Shown piece after piece: positions 39,585 to 47,697 of a DNA stretch of 64,000 nt (position 1 is its first letter; each line of letters opens with the position of its first letter). A program made the position numbers and the translations under genes. This stretch comes from Tabrizicola soli (GTDB lineage Bacteria > Pseudomonadota > Alphaproteobacteria > Rhodobacterales > Rhodobacteraceae): contig NZ_JAEACP010000023.1 in NCBI RefSeq assembly GCF_015999335.1, forward strand, positions 1 through 64,000. Reading direction: 5' to 3'. The notes under the pieces were generated by a model. It saw only the letters and a list, made by a program, of their open reading frames with translations. It was not told where the DNA came from and did not search any database.

Positions 39585-39632
39585 GGGTCGGGGCAGGCCC
39601 CGACCTACGTCGGCCGGGGCCTGCCCCGGCCT
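39585..39632. repeat. Two adjacent palindromes after rpoA
   Basis: TCGGGGCAGGCCCCGA plus CCTACG (39588-39609) repeats the element found at 7175 after rplA. Directly after it GGCCGGGGC and GCCCCGGCC form a second hairpin. The rest of the rpoA-rplQ gap has no recognisable feature. Confidence 0.65.
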
Positions 39633-39736
39633 GCAAAATGCCCGGACCGCCGGGGAAACCATGGGCAATCCCGCCCCAACGACGCCGGTCCAACGCAGGC
39701 CGGCAACACAAAGCAAAACGACGTCAGGAGACCATC

Positions 39737-40147
39737 ATGCGTCACGCCCGCGGCTACCGCCGTCTGAACCGTACCCACGAACACCGCAAGGCGCTGTTCG
39801 CCAACATGACCGGCTCGCTGATCGAGCACGAGCAGATCAAGACCACCCTGCCCAAGGCCAAGGAACTGCGCCCGATCATCGAGAAGCTGATCACTCTGGC
39901 CAAGCGCGGCGACCTGCACGCCCGCCGTCAGGCCGCGGCCCAGCTGAAGCAGGACCAGTATGTCGAGCGCCTGTTCGCCATCCTCGGCCCGCGCTACAAG
40001 GACCGCCAGGGCGGTTATGTCCGCATCCTGAAGGCCGGTTTCCGTTATGGCGACATGGCCCCGATGGCGATCATCGAGTTTGTCGATCGCGACACCTCGG
40101 CCAAGGGCGCTGCCGATCGCGCGCGTGAGGAAGCCGCCGAGGGCTGA
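39737..40147 (+). CDS. rplQ: 50S ribosomal protein L17
   Basis: A 136-residue L17 starting [20 protein letters not shown], with [20 protein letters not shown] and [29 protein letters not shown] selects the ATG at 39737. Last gene of the ribosomal run. Confidence 0.97.
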   Translation: MRHARGYRRLNRTHEHRKALFANMTGSLIEHEQIKTTLPKAKELRPIIEKLITLAKRGDLHARRQAAAQLKQDQYVERLFAILGPRYKDRQGGYVRILKAGFRYGDMAPMAIIEFVDRDTSAKGAADRAREEAAEG

Positions 40148-40177
40148 TCCGACTGCACGGCTTGTGCCAAAGTCAGC

Positions 40178-40210
40178 AGGCCCGCCGAACCGGCGGGCCT
40201 TTGCAATTTT
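40178..40210 (+). terminator. Intrinsic terminator after rplQ
   Basis: AGGCCCGCCG and CGGCGGGCCT form a perfect 10-bp stem around AAC, followed by TTGCAATTTT. It closes the alpha operon. Confidence 0.85.
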
Positions 40211-40232
40211 CCCACGATGTCCAACCGTTTGC

Positions 40233-40252
40233 AGGGATTGACAGAAGTCCCT
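40233..40252. promoter_or_regulatory. 20-bp dyad upstream of luxR, possible LuxR site
   Basis: AGGGA and TCCCT flank ten bases that include TTGACA. A 20-bp dyad overlapping a -35-like hexamer upstream of a luxR gene has the geometry of a lux box, though not its classic CTG/CAG ends. No good -10 follows at 16-18 bases, which would fit an activator-dependent promoter. Speculative. Confidence 0.3.
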
Positions 40253-40319
40253 TGAACTTGGCCGGCGAGGCCCCAAGATCAATCTCAAGTAGAGAATCGC
40301 CGGAAGACACCCCATCTCG

Positions 40320-40931
40320 ATGTCACAGGTAAAGCGGTTGGCTGAACTGTATGAAGAGTTGAACAAGCTGGCGCCCGATGGGTATGCGGTCGGTCTGCAC
40401 ATCCGTTTTGCCACGCCCCTTGTGTATCACAGCCGCTATCCCGCCAAATGGGTCGAATACTACAACAACAATTCCTTCTATCTGCGGGATCCCCTGGTGT
40501 TCTGGGGAATAGGCACGACGGGCACCAGCCGGTGGAGCGATATCCCGCTGCCCGATCCTTTCGGCCTGCTGAAGAAGGCCGCCACCTACGGCATGAAATA
40601 TGGTGCGGTATCTTCCTACGGCCCGATAACCTCACGCTCGATGGCAGGGATCACCTCCTCGACGCGTGAGTTCACCGTCGGAGAGATGGAGGCCCTGGCC
40701 GATATCACCGCGCGCCTGCACATCGCGGCGAAACCTCCGTCGGAACTGACCAAAGCACAGATCGAGGCGTTGCAATGCATCGCAAATGGGGACCGTCATT
40801 CTGCTGCCGCAGCCAAACTGGGTATTTCGGAAAGCGCGCTCAAGGCGCGGCTCAACTCGGCGCGTATCCGGCTTGAGGCGCGCACCACCTCCGAAGCGGT
40901 GAGAAAGGCGCGAGAGTATCGCATGCTCTAG
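40320..40931 (+). CDS. LuxR-family quorum-sensing regulator
   Basis: A 203-residue regulator, shorter than the usual 230-250. The N-terminal autoinducer-binding domain (about residues 15-135) includes YPAKWVEYYNNNSFYLRDPL, with W and Y/D residues of the ligand pocket, and SSYGPITSRSMAGITSSTRE. The C-terminal GerE-type helix-turn-helix is LTKAQIEALQCIANGDRHSA then AAKLGISESALKARLNSAR. It should bind an acyl-homoserine lactone made by the synthase encoded 51 bases downstream and then control promoters including its own. Confidence 0.9.
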   Translation: MSQVKRLAELYEELNKLAPDGYAVGLHIRFATPLVYHSRYPAKWVEYYNNNSFYLRDPLVFWGIGTTGTSRWSDIPLPDPFGLLKKAATYGMKYGAVSSYGPITSRSMAGITSSTREFTVGEMEALADITARLHIAAKPPSELTKAQIEALQCIANGDRHSAAAAKLGISESALKARLNSARIRLEARTTSEAVRKAREYRML

Positions 40932-40982
40932 GCGCCCACGGTTTCCCTCTGACAGGTTCCACGAGCCCAGAAGGAGACGACC

Positions 40983-41570
40983 ATGGAAGTCACTACGCTT
41001 TCCTACGAAAACCTGCACAACCACGGCGAGTTGTTTGCGAACATGTTTCGCGCAAGGCACCGCGCTTTCATCCAGCAGAACAAGTGGGACCTGCCCCAGG
41101 CGAACGGGATGGAGTTCGACCAGTACGACACTCCGGCAAGCCGCTGGCTGGCCGTGCATGACAACGGCGAGGTCCTGGCGGGCATCCGCCTGACCCCGAC
41201 AACCCACCGCTGCGGGATCTATTCCTACATGATCCGCGACGCGCAGCTCGGCCTGCTGGAGACCATTCCGTCCAACCTCCTCGACATGCCGGCGCCGGTG
41301 GCCCCGCATATCTGGGAATCCAGCCGTGTCTTCGTCTCGGAAACGGTGCCGGCCAGCCTGCGCCTGCGCGTCCAGCTGCAGCTCCGCCAGGAGATGGTGG
41401 CCGCCGCGCGCGACCTGGGCGCCTCGATGGTGCTGGGGCTGATCCCCGAAGCCTCGCGGAGGATCGGCCGCCGGGTGGGGCTGGAATGTGAACCGGCTGG
41501 CCCGATCCTGAACTTCGACGGCCTGGATTGCGTCTGCGTGACGATCAGCATGGCGGCCAAGCTGCATTAG
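40983..41570 (+). CDS. Acyl-homoserine-lactone synthase, LuxI family
   Basis: A 195-residue enzyme that makes an N-acyl-homoserine lactone from S-adenosylmethionine and an acyl carrier. Conserved family residues are all visible: Arg25, Phe29, Trp35, Glu44, Asp46, Asp49, Arg69, Glu112 and Arg115. The segment MVLGLIPEASRRIGRRVGLE fits the C-terminal acyl-chain pocket region. AGAAGGAGACGACC is a strong ribosome binding site. It forms a LuxR-LuxI pair with the gene before it. The acyl chain cannot be read from the sequence. Confidence 0.95.
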   Translation: MEVTTLSYENLHNHGELFANMFRARHRAFIQQNKWDLPQANGMEFDQYDTPASRWLAVHDNGEVLAGIRLTPTTHRCGIYSYMIRDAQLGLLETIPSNLLDMPAPVAPHIWESSRVFVSETVPASLRLRVQLQLRQEMVAAARDLGASMVLGLIPEASRRIGRRVGLECEPAGPILNFDGLDCVCVTISMAAKLH

Positions 41571-41725
41571 GCGGGTGCGGGGACGATCCCGGGGCTGCCG
41601 CGCCAACGGGGAACCCGACCTTCGCCGGATATCGGGGCGCGCCGCGCCCCCGCGGCCCGGGGCCTGTCGTGCCCTGGGCCATAACGCCGCTTTTCCTTGG
41701 CCGCCAGCTTGCCTAGATTGCGGCC

Positions 41726-43036
41726 ATGGCCGATCTGTTCGACACGCCCCACCCTGCAAAAGACAGCGGCCCGCGCCCCTTGGCCGACCGGCTGCGGCCG
41801 AAGTCGCTGGCCGAGGTGATCGGGCAGGAAAAGATCCTCTCGCGCGAGGGGCCGCTCGGCGCGATGCTGGCGGCGGGATCGCTGTCCTCGCTGGTCCTCT
41901 GGGGGCCGCCGGGGGTGGGCAAGACCACCATCGCGCGCCTGCTCGCGGCCGAGACCGACCTGCATTTCGTCCAGATCAGCGCGATCTTCACCGGCGTGCC
42001 CGAGTTGCGCAAGGTGTTCGAGGCGGCCCGGCTGCGGCGCCAGAACGGGCAGGGGACGCTGCTCTTCGTCGACGAGATCCACCGTTTCAACAAGGCGCAG
42101 CAGGACGGCTTCCTGCCGCATATGGAGGACGGGACGATCCTCCTGGTCGGGGCGACAACCGAGAACCCCAGCTTCGAGCTGAACGCGGCGCTTCTGTCGC
42201 GGGCCCAGGTCATCGTGCTGGAGCGGCTGTCGCTTGCCGACCTGGAGCGCCTGGCGCAGCGGGCAGAGAAAGAGCTTGGCCGCGCCCTGCCGCTGAAGGG
42301 CGAGGCGCGCGAGGCGATGCTGGAGATGGCGGACGGCGACGGCCGGGCGCTTCTGAACCTGATCGAGCAGGTCGCGGCCTGGAAGGTCGAAGGCTCGCTC
42401 TCCCGCGATCAGCTGGCGCAGCGCCTGATGCGGCGGGCGGCGAAATACGACAAGTCCGGGGACGAGCACTACAACCTGATCAGCGCCCTGCACAAATCCA
42501 TCCGCGGATCCGACCCGGACGCCGCGCTGTACTGGTTCGCCCGGATGCTGGAGGGCGGCGAGGACCCCCGCTTCCTGGCCCGCCGCCTGACCCGCATGGC
42601 GGTCGAGGACATCGGCTTGGCCGATCCGCAGGCCGAGGCGGTGTGCCTGGACGGCTGGCAGACCTATGAGCGCCTGGGCAGCCCCGAGGGCGAGCTTGCG
42701 CTGGCGCAGGCCGTGGTCTACCTCGCCCTCGCGCCCAAGTCGAATGCCGTCTACACCGCCTACAAGGCCGCCCGCGCGGCGGCGCGCGAGACCGGCAGCC
42801 TGATGCCGCCCAAGCATATCCTCAACGCCCCCACCCGGATGATGAAGGAGCATGGCTATGGCGCGGGCTATGCCTATGACCACGACGCCGAGGACGGCTT
42901 TTCGGGGCAGAACTACTTTCCCGAAAGCATGAAACGCCCGGTCTGGTACCTGCCTCCCGAACGCGGCTTCGAGCGGGAACTGAAGAAACGCGCCGAGTAT
43001 TTCGCGAAGCTCCGGGCGAAACGGCAAGGGGGATAG
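41726..43036 (+). CDS. rarA: Replication-associated recombination protein RarA (MgsA)
   Basis: A 436-residue AAA+ ATPase. It has the family N-terminus (RPLADRLRPKSLAEVIGQEK), Walker A GPPGVGKTTIARLLA, Walker B LLFVDEIHRFNKAQQD, sensor VGATTENPSFELNAALLSRA, and the C-terminal clamp-loader-like tetramerisation region (ISALHKSIRGSDPDAALYWF). RarA acts at stalled replication forks. No partner gene is adjacent. Confidence 0.96.
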   Translation: MADLFDTPHPAKDSGPRPLADRLRPKSLAEVIGQEKILSREGPLGAMLAAGSLSSLVLWGPPGVGKTTIARLLAAETDLHFVQISAIFTGVPELRKVFEAARLRRQNGQGTLLFVDEIHRFNKAQQDGFLPHMEDGTILLVGATTENPSFELNAALLSRAQVIVLERLSLADLERLAQRAEKELGRALPLKGEAREAMLEMADGDGRALLNLIEQVAAWKVEGSLSRDQLAQRLMRRAAKYDKSGDEHYNLISALHKSIRGSDPDAALYWFARMLEGGEDPRFLARRLTRMAVEDIGLADPQAEAVCLDGWQTYERLGSPEGELALAQAVVYLALAPKSNAVYTAYKAARAAARETGSLMPPKHILNAPTRMMKEHGYGAGYAYDHDAEDGFSGQNYFPESMKRPVWYLPPERGFERELKKRAEYFAKLRAKRQGG

Positions 43037-43131
43037 GTGCCGGGCGGCGGATGGGCTCCGGTCCCCAGGCCACTTGACCTGCTGCGGGAAGTGGACGACC
43101 CTCGTTTCCGCCCGTTCTGGTGAGTGAGAGC

Positions 43132-44394
43132 ATGAAGATTCTGCTTGTTGCGCAGAATGCATCTTCCCGTTTCGGCGGAGAGGCGTTCCTGCCTCTCAAA
43201 TACTTCCAGCTTCTGCGTCAGCGCGGCCATGAGGTGCGCCTGATTGCGCATCAGAGAAACCGGGACGATCTGCAAGAAACCCTCGGCGATGAAATCCGGT
43301 TCGTGCATTTCATTCCCGACACGGGATGGCACCGGGCAATCTGGCGAATTGGGCAGCACCTGCCCGCCCGGGGATTCAAGCCGATTGTCGAAATCGCCAT
43401 GGGATTTGTGAATGAACATTTCCAGAAGCGTATCATCCGTTCGCTTGTCGCGGAGGGAAAGGCAGACATAATCCACCAGCCGATCCCGGTTTCTCCGCGC
43501 GCGCCGTCCGCGATATACGGTTTCGGCATTCCGGTCGTGATCGGCCCGATGAACGGAAACATGAGCTTTCCGGACGGATACGAGGATTACCAGCCGTCTT
43601 GGGAACGCCGGATGATCGGGTTCAGCCGCCTCTTCGCCGGTTTGGCGAACCGGATCATTCCGGGAAAGGCGCGGGCCGCGGCGCTTCTGGTCGCCAATGA
43701 GCGGACCAGAAGAGGATTGCCCGTCGCGAGCCATCCCAGGGTGATCAGCCTGGTCGAGAACGGAGTCGATTTCTCGGTCTGGAAAGGGGCCTTGCGGCGA
43801 CCGGAAGGCGACAATGCTTTCCGCCTGGTATTCATGGGGCGCCTGGTCGGACTGAAGGCGGTGGACCTGACACTGGAAGCCATGGCGCTGACGCGGAAAT
43901 CCGGGGTCGATGTGCGCCTGGATGTCCTGGGCGAGGGGCCCGAAACGGAAAGGCTTCAGGCCCTTGCGAAGGCCCTGGATCTGCAGGATGTGGTGACCTT
44001 CCACGGTTTCCTGCCGCAATCCGAATGTGCCGCGAGGATGGCGCGGGCCGATGCCCTGGTCCTCAATTCCCTGCGCGAATGCGGAGGGGCGGTCGTGTTG
44101 GAGGCGATGGGTCTCGGACTTCCGGTCATTGCCGCGGATTGGGGCGGTCCGGCCGATTATCTCGACCCCTCCTGCGGGTTTCTGGTTCCTCCGGTGCCAC
44201 GCTCGACCTTCGTGCCAAGGCTGGCCGAAGCGATGCAGAGGCTGGCAGACGACCCGGAGCTTGCCGGGCGAATGGGGGCGCTCGGGGCGGCGAAGGTCCG
44301 GGCCGAATACGACTGGGAGAAGAAGATCGACCGGATGCTGCAGATCTACCAGGACCAGCTCGGACCGGCATCCGGGGCGGGTCGGGCGCAGTGA
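43132..44394 (+). CDS. Glycosyltransferase family 4
   Basis: A 420-residue GT-B fold enzyme. The N-terminal domain begins MKILLVAQNASSRFGGEAFL; the C-terminal donor domain has FMGRLVGLKAVDLTLEAM, VLGEGPETERLQALA and the E-x7-E region in LNSLRECGGAVVLEAMGLGL PVIA. It likely transfers a sugar in surface polysaccharide synthesis; donor and acceptor are unknown. A GTG at 43120 could add four residues. Base composition in the first half is less GC-biased than neighbours, as also seen in the gene between rpoB and rpoC. Confidence 0.85.
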   Translation: MKILLVAQNASSRFGGEAFLPLKYFQLLRQRGHEVRLIAHQRNRDDLQETLGDEIRFVHFIPDTGWHRAIWRIGQHLPARGFKPIVEIAMGFVNEHFQKRIIRSLVAEGKADIIHQPIPVSPRAPSAIYGFGIPVVIGPMNGNMSFPDGYEDYQPSWERRMIGFSRLFAGLANRIIPGKARAAALLVANERTRRGLPVASHPRVISLVENGVDFSVWKGALRRPEGDNAFRLVFMGRLVGLKAVDLTLEAMALTRKSGVDVRLDVLGEGPETERLQALAKALDLQDVVTFHGFLPQSECAARMARADALVLNSLRECGGAVVLEAMGLGLPVIAADWGGPADYLDPSCGFLVPPVPRSTFVPRLAEAMQRLADDPELAGRMGALGAAKVRAEYDWEKKIDRMLQIYQDQLGPASGAGRAQ

Positions 44395-44538
44395 GGCCGA
44401 TCCGCTGGCCGGGGCAGGGTGGAGCACGGGAACCCTCGCCCGGATTCCGGGTTCTTCTTGACGCTGGCTGGCCAAGGGGTGATGACTCCCGATGCCGGTA
44501 GCCTGGCCCGTCGACCGGGCCGCCCGAGGACGAAAGCG

Positions 44539-45303
44539 ATGACCGATCCCGTCTTTCCCGATCTGAAGCACCAGTCCGTCTTCATCACCGGCGGCGGGTC
44601 GGGCATCGGTGCAGCCCTGACCGAGGCCTTCCTGCGCCAGGGGGCGAAGGTCGCCTTCTGCCAACGGTCCGATGCGACGCCCTTCTGCGACGCGATGGAG
44701 AAGGCCACGGGGAACCGCCCGCTGTTCCTGCCCTGCGACATCGCCCGGACCGACCAGTTGCAGCTGACGCTCTCCACCGCCGCAAAGGCGAACGGGCCGA
44801 TCACCGTGCTGGTGAACAACGCCGCCAACGACCGGCGGCACGAGACGCTGGCGACCGATCCGGCCTTCTGGGACTGGTCGATGGCGGTCAACCTGCGGTC
44901 CTATTTCTTCGCCTGCCAGGCGGTCATTCCGGGGATGCAGGCGGCGGGCGGGGGCAGCATCGTCAACTTCTCCTCGATCAGCTTCATGATGGCCGACAAG
45001 GGCTATGCCGCCTATATCGCCGCCAATGCCGGCATCGTCGGCCTGACCCGGACGCTGGCGCGCGAGTTCGGGCCGGATCGCATCCGCGTCAACGCGATCG
45101 CGCCGGGCTGGGTGCTGACCGAACGGCAGAAGGAGCACTGGGTCACGCCCGAGGGGCTGGCCGCGCACCTGTCGCGCCAGTGCCTGCCCGACCCGATCCA
45201 GCCCGGGGATATGGCCGGCGCGGTGCTCTTCCTCGCCTCGAACGCCTCGCGCGTGATGACCTCGCAGACGCTGATCCTTGATGGGGGGTATATTTCCGCA
45301 TGA
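44539..45303 (+). CDS. SDR-family oxidoreductase, altered catalytic lysine
   Basis: A 254-residue Rossmann protein. The cofactor motif is ITGGGSGIGAAL (TGxxxGxG), followed by NNAAND and the serine FSSIS. The catalytic tyrosine is in YAAYIAANAG, where the usual YxxxK reads YxxxN: Asn (AAT) replaces Lys. By context it would be a D-galactose, L-arabinose or similar sugar dehydrogenase feeding the downstream kinase and aldolase. The changed residue makes activity uncertain. The ATG at 44539 is preferred over an earlier in-frame start. Its stop overlaps the dgoK start (ATGA). Confidence 0.85.
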   Translation: MTDPVFPDLKHQSVFITGGGSGIGAALTEAFLRQGAKVAFCQRSDATPFCDAMEKATGNRPLFLPCDIARTDQLQLTLSTAAKANGPITVLVNNAANDRRHETLATDPAFWDWSMAVNLRSYFFACQAVIPGMQAAGGGSIVNFSSISFMMADKGYAAYIAANAGIVGLTRTLAREFGPDRIRVNAIAPGWVLTERQKEHWVTPEGLAAHLSRQCLPDPIQPGDMAGAVLFLASNASRVMTSQTLILDGGYISA

Positions 45304-46214
45304 CCGGACCGTTCCAACCCGCCTGGATTGCCGTTGACTGGGGGACCTCGAACCTGCGCGCCTGGGCGATGGCGGCGGATGGCTGCGTGCTGGCCGAGAC
45401 CGGCTCGGACGAGGGGATGGGTCGCCTGACGCCGGGCGAGTTCGAGCCCGCGCTTCTGCGCCTGATCTCGCCCTGGCTGGAGGGGCGGCCGCCGGTCGTC
45501 GCCTGCGGCATGGTCGGCGCCCGCCAGGGCTGGCGCGAGGCCCCCTATCGCAAGGTTCCCTGCGCGCCCCTCGACCCCGCGGCGATGATCCTGGCCCCGA
45601 CGACCGATCCCCGCCTGCATGTCTCCATCGCGCCGGGACTGATGCAGGCCCGGCCCGCCGACGTGATGCGCGGCGAGGAGACCCAGATCGCCGGGGCGCT
45701 GCGGCTGATGCCGGACTACGACGGCGTGATCTGCCTGCCCGGCACCCATTCCAAATGGGCCCATGTCAGCGCGGGCGAGGTGGTCAGCTTCCAGACCTTC
45801 ATGACCGGCGAGATCTTCGCGCTCCTCTCCGAAGCTTCGGTCCTGCGCCACGGCATGCAGGGCGGCGGCTGGGATGAGGAGGCGTTCGACAGCTCGGTCT
45901 CGGACGCGCTGTCCCGCCCGGAACGGCTTGCGGCGCGGCTCTTCTCGCTGCGGGCCGAAGGGCTGGTGGCCGAGCTTGCACCGGGCACCGCGCGGGCCAG
46001 GCTCTCGGGTCTCCTGATCGGGGCCGAGCTGGCCGCCGCCCGGCCCTACTGGCTGGGCCAGCGCGTCACCCTGATCGGCTCCGCCGCGCTGGCCGCCGCC
46101 TATGCCCGCGCCCTGGCCGTGCAGGGGGTGGAAGCCGCCCATCTCGCCGCCGCCGATTGCACGCTTGCGGGCCTGGCCGCGCTTGCCCCCCGGACCGAGG
46201 CCACCTCGCCATGA
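45300..46214 (+). CDS. dgoK: 2-dehydro-3-deoxygalactonokinase
   Basis: A 304-residue sugar-acid kinase that phosphorylates 2-keto-3-deoxygalactonate. The N-terminal phosphate-binding motif is [15 protein letters not shown], and the segments [30 protein letters not shown] and [12 protein letters not shown] are typical of DgoK. Overlaps of four bases on both sides place it in one translationally coupled operon. Confidence 0.93.
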   Translation: MTGPFQPAWIAVDWGTSNLRAWAMAADGCVLAETGSDEGMGRLTPGEFEPALLRLISPWLEGRPPVVACGMVGARQGWREAPYRKVPCAPLDPAAMILAPTTDPRLHVSIAPGLMQARPADVMRGEETQIAGALRLMPDYDGVICLPGTHSKWAHVSAGEVVSFQTFMTGEIFALLSEASVLRHGMQGGGWDEEAFDSSVSDALSRPERLAARLFSLRAEGLVAELAPGTARARLSGLLIGAELAAARPYWLGQRVTLIGSAALAAAYARALAVQGVEAAHLAAADCTLAGLAALAPRTEATSP

Positions 46215-46828
46215 CTCACCCCGTGACCCATCGCAACCTCATCGCCATCCTGCGCGGCATCACCCCGGCCGAGGCCCCCGCCGCCGCACAGGCGCTGGCA
46301 CGGGCCGGGATCACCCGGATCGAGGTCCCGCTGAATTCGCCCGATCCCTTCGCCTCGATCGCCGCCATGGTCGCCGCCACCGAGGACGCCGAGATCGGTG
46401 CCGGCACCGTCCTGACGATCGACGAGGTCTCCCAGGTGAAGGCCGCGGGCGGCAGCCTCGTCGTCTCGCCGAACTGCGACCCCGAGGTGATCCGGGCCAC
46501 CCGCGCGCTCGGCATGGCAAGCTGGCCCGGCGTGATGACTCCCACCGAATGTTTCGCGGCGATCCGGGCCGGGGCCAGCGGCCTGAAGCTTTTCCCCGGC
46601 AGCCTGATCGGGCCCGAGGGGCTGAAGGCGCTGCGCGCGGTCCTGCCGAAGGACCTGCCGGTCTATGCCGTCGGCGGCGCGGGACCGGCGAACTTCGCCG
46701 ACTGGGCCCGCGCCGGGGCGGAGGGTTTCGGCATCGGCACCGCGCTTTACACCCCCGGCCTCCCGACTGCGGAAATCGCCGGCCGCGCGGCGACGATCGT
46801 GGCCGCCTTCGACGCGGTGTTCGCATGA
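46211..46828 (+). CDS. dgoA: 2-dehydro-3-deoxy-6-phosphogalactonate aldolase
   Basis: A 205-residue class I aldolase that splits KDPGal to pyruvate and glyceraldehyde-3-phosphate. It has [16 protein letters not shown] with the catalytic Glu region ([10 protein letters not shown]), [11 protein letters not shown], and the Schiff-base Lys in [18 protein letters not shown]. The ATG at 46211 overlaps the dgoK stop and fits the family length. Confidence 0.93.
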   Translation: MTHPVTHRNLIAILRGITPAEAPAAAQALARAGITRIEVPLNSPDPFASIAAMVAATEDAEIGAGTVLTIDEVSQVKAAGGSLVVSPNCDPEVIRATRALGMASWPGVMTPTECFAAIRAGASGLKLFPGSLIGPEGLKALRAVLPKDLPVYAVGGAGPANFADWARAGAEGFGIGTALYTPGLPTAEIAGRAATIVAAFDAVFA

Positions 46829-47676
46829 TCTACGATGCGCGCCCCTGCGAACTGGGAGAAGGCGCGCTCTGGCATCCCTTGCGCGAAGAGCTGTTCTGGT
46901 TCGACATCCTGAACCGGACGCTGCATTCCCGGGCGCAAAGCTGGAGCTTCCCCGAACTGGTCTCGGCCGCAGGCTGGATCGGCCGGGACGAGCTCCTGAT
47001 CGCCTCGGAGACCGGCCTGTTCCGCTTTCACCTCGGCAGCGGCACGCGCAGCCCGGTTGCGGCGGCAGGCACCGCCGCGACCCGCTCGAACGACGGCCGC
47101 GCCGACCGGCAGGGCGGCTTCTGGTTCGGCACCATGGGCCGGAAGGCGGAAAAGGGCTCGGGCGCGGTCTGGCGCTGGCGTGACGGCGCATTGCGCCGGC
47201 TGTTCCAGGGGATCACCATCCCCAACTCGATCTGCTTCACCGCGGACGGCAGGGCGGCGCATTTCTCGGACACCGCCACCGGCCAGGTGATGAAGGTGGC
47301 GCTGGACGCGGCGGGCTGGCCGCAGGGAGAGCCGGAGGCCTGGCTGGACCTCGACCGGGCGGGTCTGAATCCCGACGGGGCGGTGATCGACGCCGAGGGA
47401 CGGTTCTGGAACGCGCAATGGGGCGCGGGCCGCGTCGCCTGCTATACCCCGGACGGCCGCTTCCTGCAGGCGGTGGAAACGCCGGATGCCGCGCAATCCT
47501 CCTGCCCGGCCTTCGGTGGCCCCGACCTTTCCACGCTCTTCGTCACCACGGCGCTGGAGAACATGAGCGCCGAGGCGCGGGCAAGGCATCCGGCCTCGGG
47601 CCAGGTCTTCGCCTTCCCCGCCGTCGCCCGCGGCTTGCCCGAACCGCAGGTCCTGATGCCCGGCCAGGGTGGGTGA
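46825..47676 (+). CDS. SMP-30/gluconolactonase family lactonase
   Basis: A 283-residue six-bladed propeller. Metal-site residues are visible as Glu in ELGEGALWH, Asn in [20 protein letters not shown], Asn in [10 protein letters not shown] and Asp in [15 protein letters not shown]. It would hydrolyse a sugar lactone such as galactono-lactone. It is coupled to dgoA by an ATGA overlap. A palindrome covers its stop codon. Confidence 0.9.
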   Translation: MIYDARPCELGEGALWHPLREELFWFDILNRTLHSRAQSWSFPELVSAAGWIGRDELLIASETGLFRFHLGSGTRSPVAAAGTAATRSNDGRADRQGGFWFGTMGRKAEKGSGAVWRWRDGALRRLFQGITIPNSICFTADGRAAHFSDTATGQVMKVALDAAGWPQGEPEAWLDLDRAGLNPDGAVIDAEGRFWNAQWGAGRVACYTPDGRFLQAVETPDAAQSSCPAFGGPDLSTLFVTTALENMSAEARARHPASGQVFAFPAVARGLPEPQVLMPGQGG

Positions 47677-47691
47677 AGCACCCACCCTGCG
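47665..47691. repeat. REP-like palindrome (GGTGGGTG type) over the lactonase stop
   Basis: CAGGGTGGGTG and CACCCACCCTG pair around AAG and span the last codons and stop of the lactonase. It lies between two convergent genes and could act as a 3' hairpin for both. Confidence 0.6.
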
Positions 47692-47697
47692 CCTGCC

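Noticed and set aside
40932-40982. A lux box directly before the luxI gene
   Set aside because: CTGACAGG looks suggestive, but no matching second half lies at the right distance.
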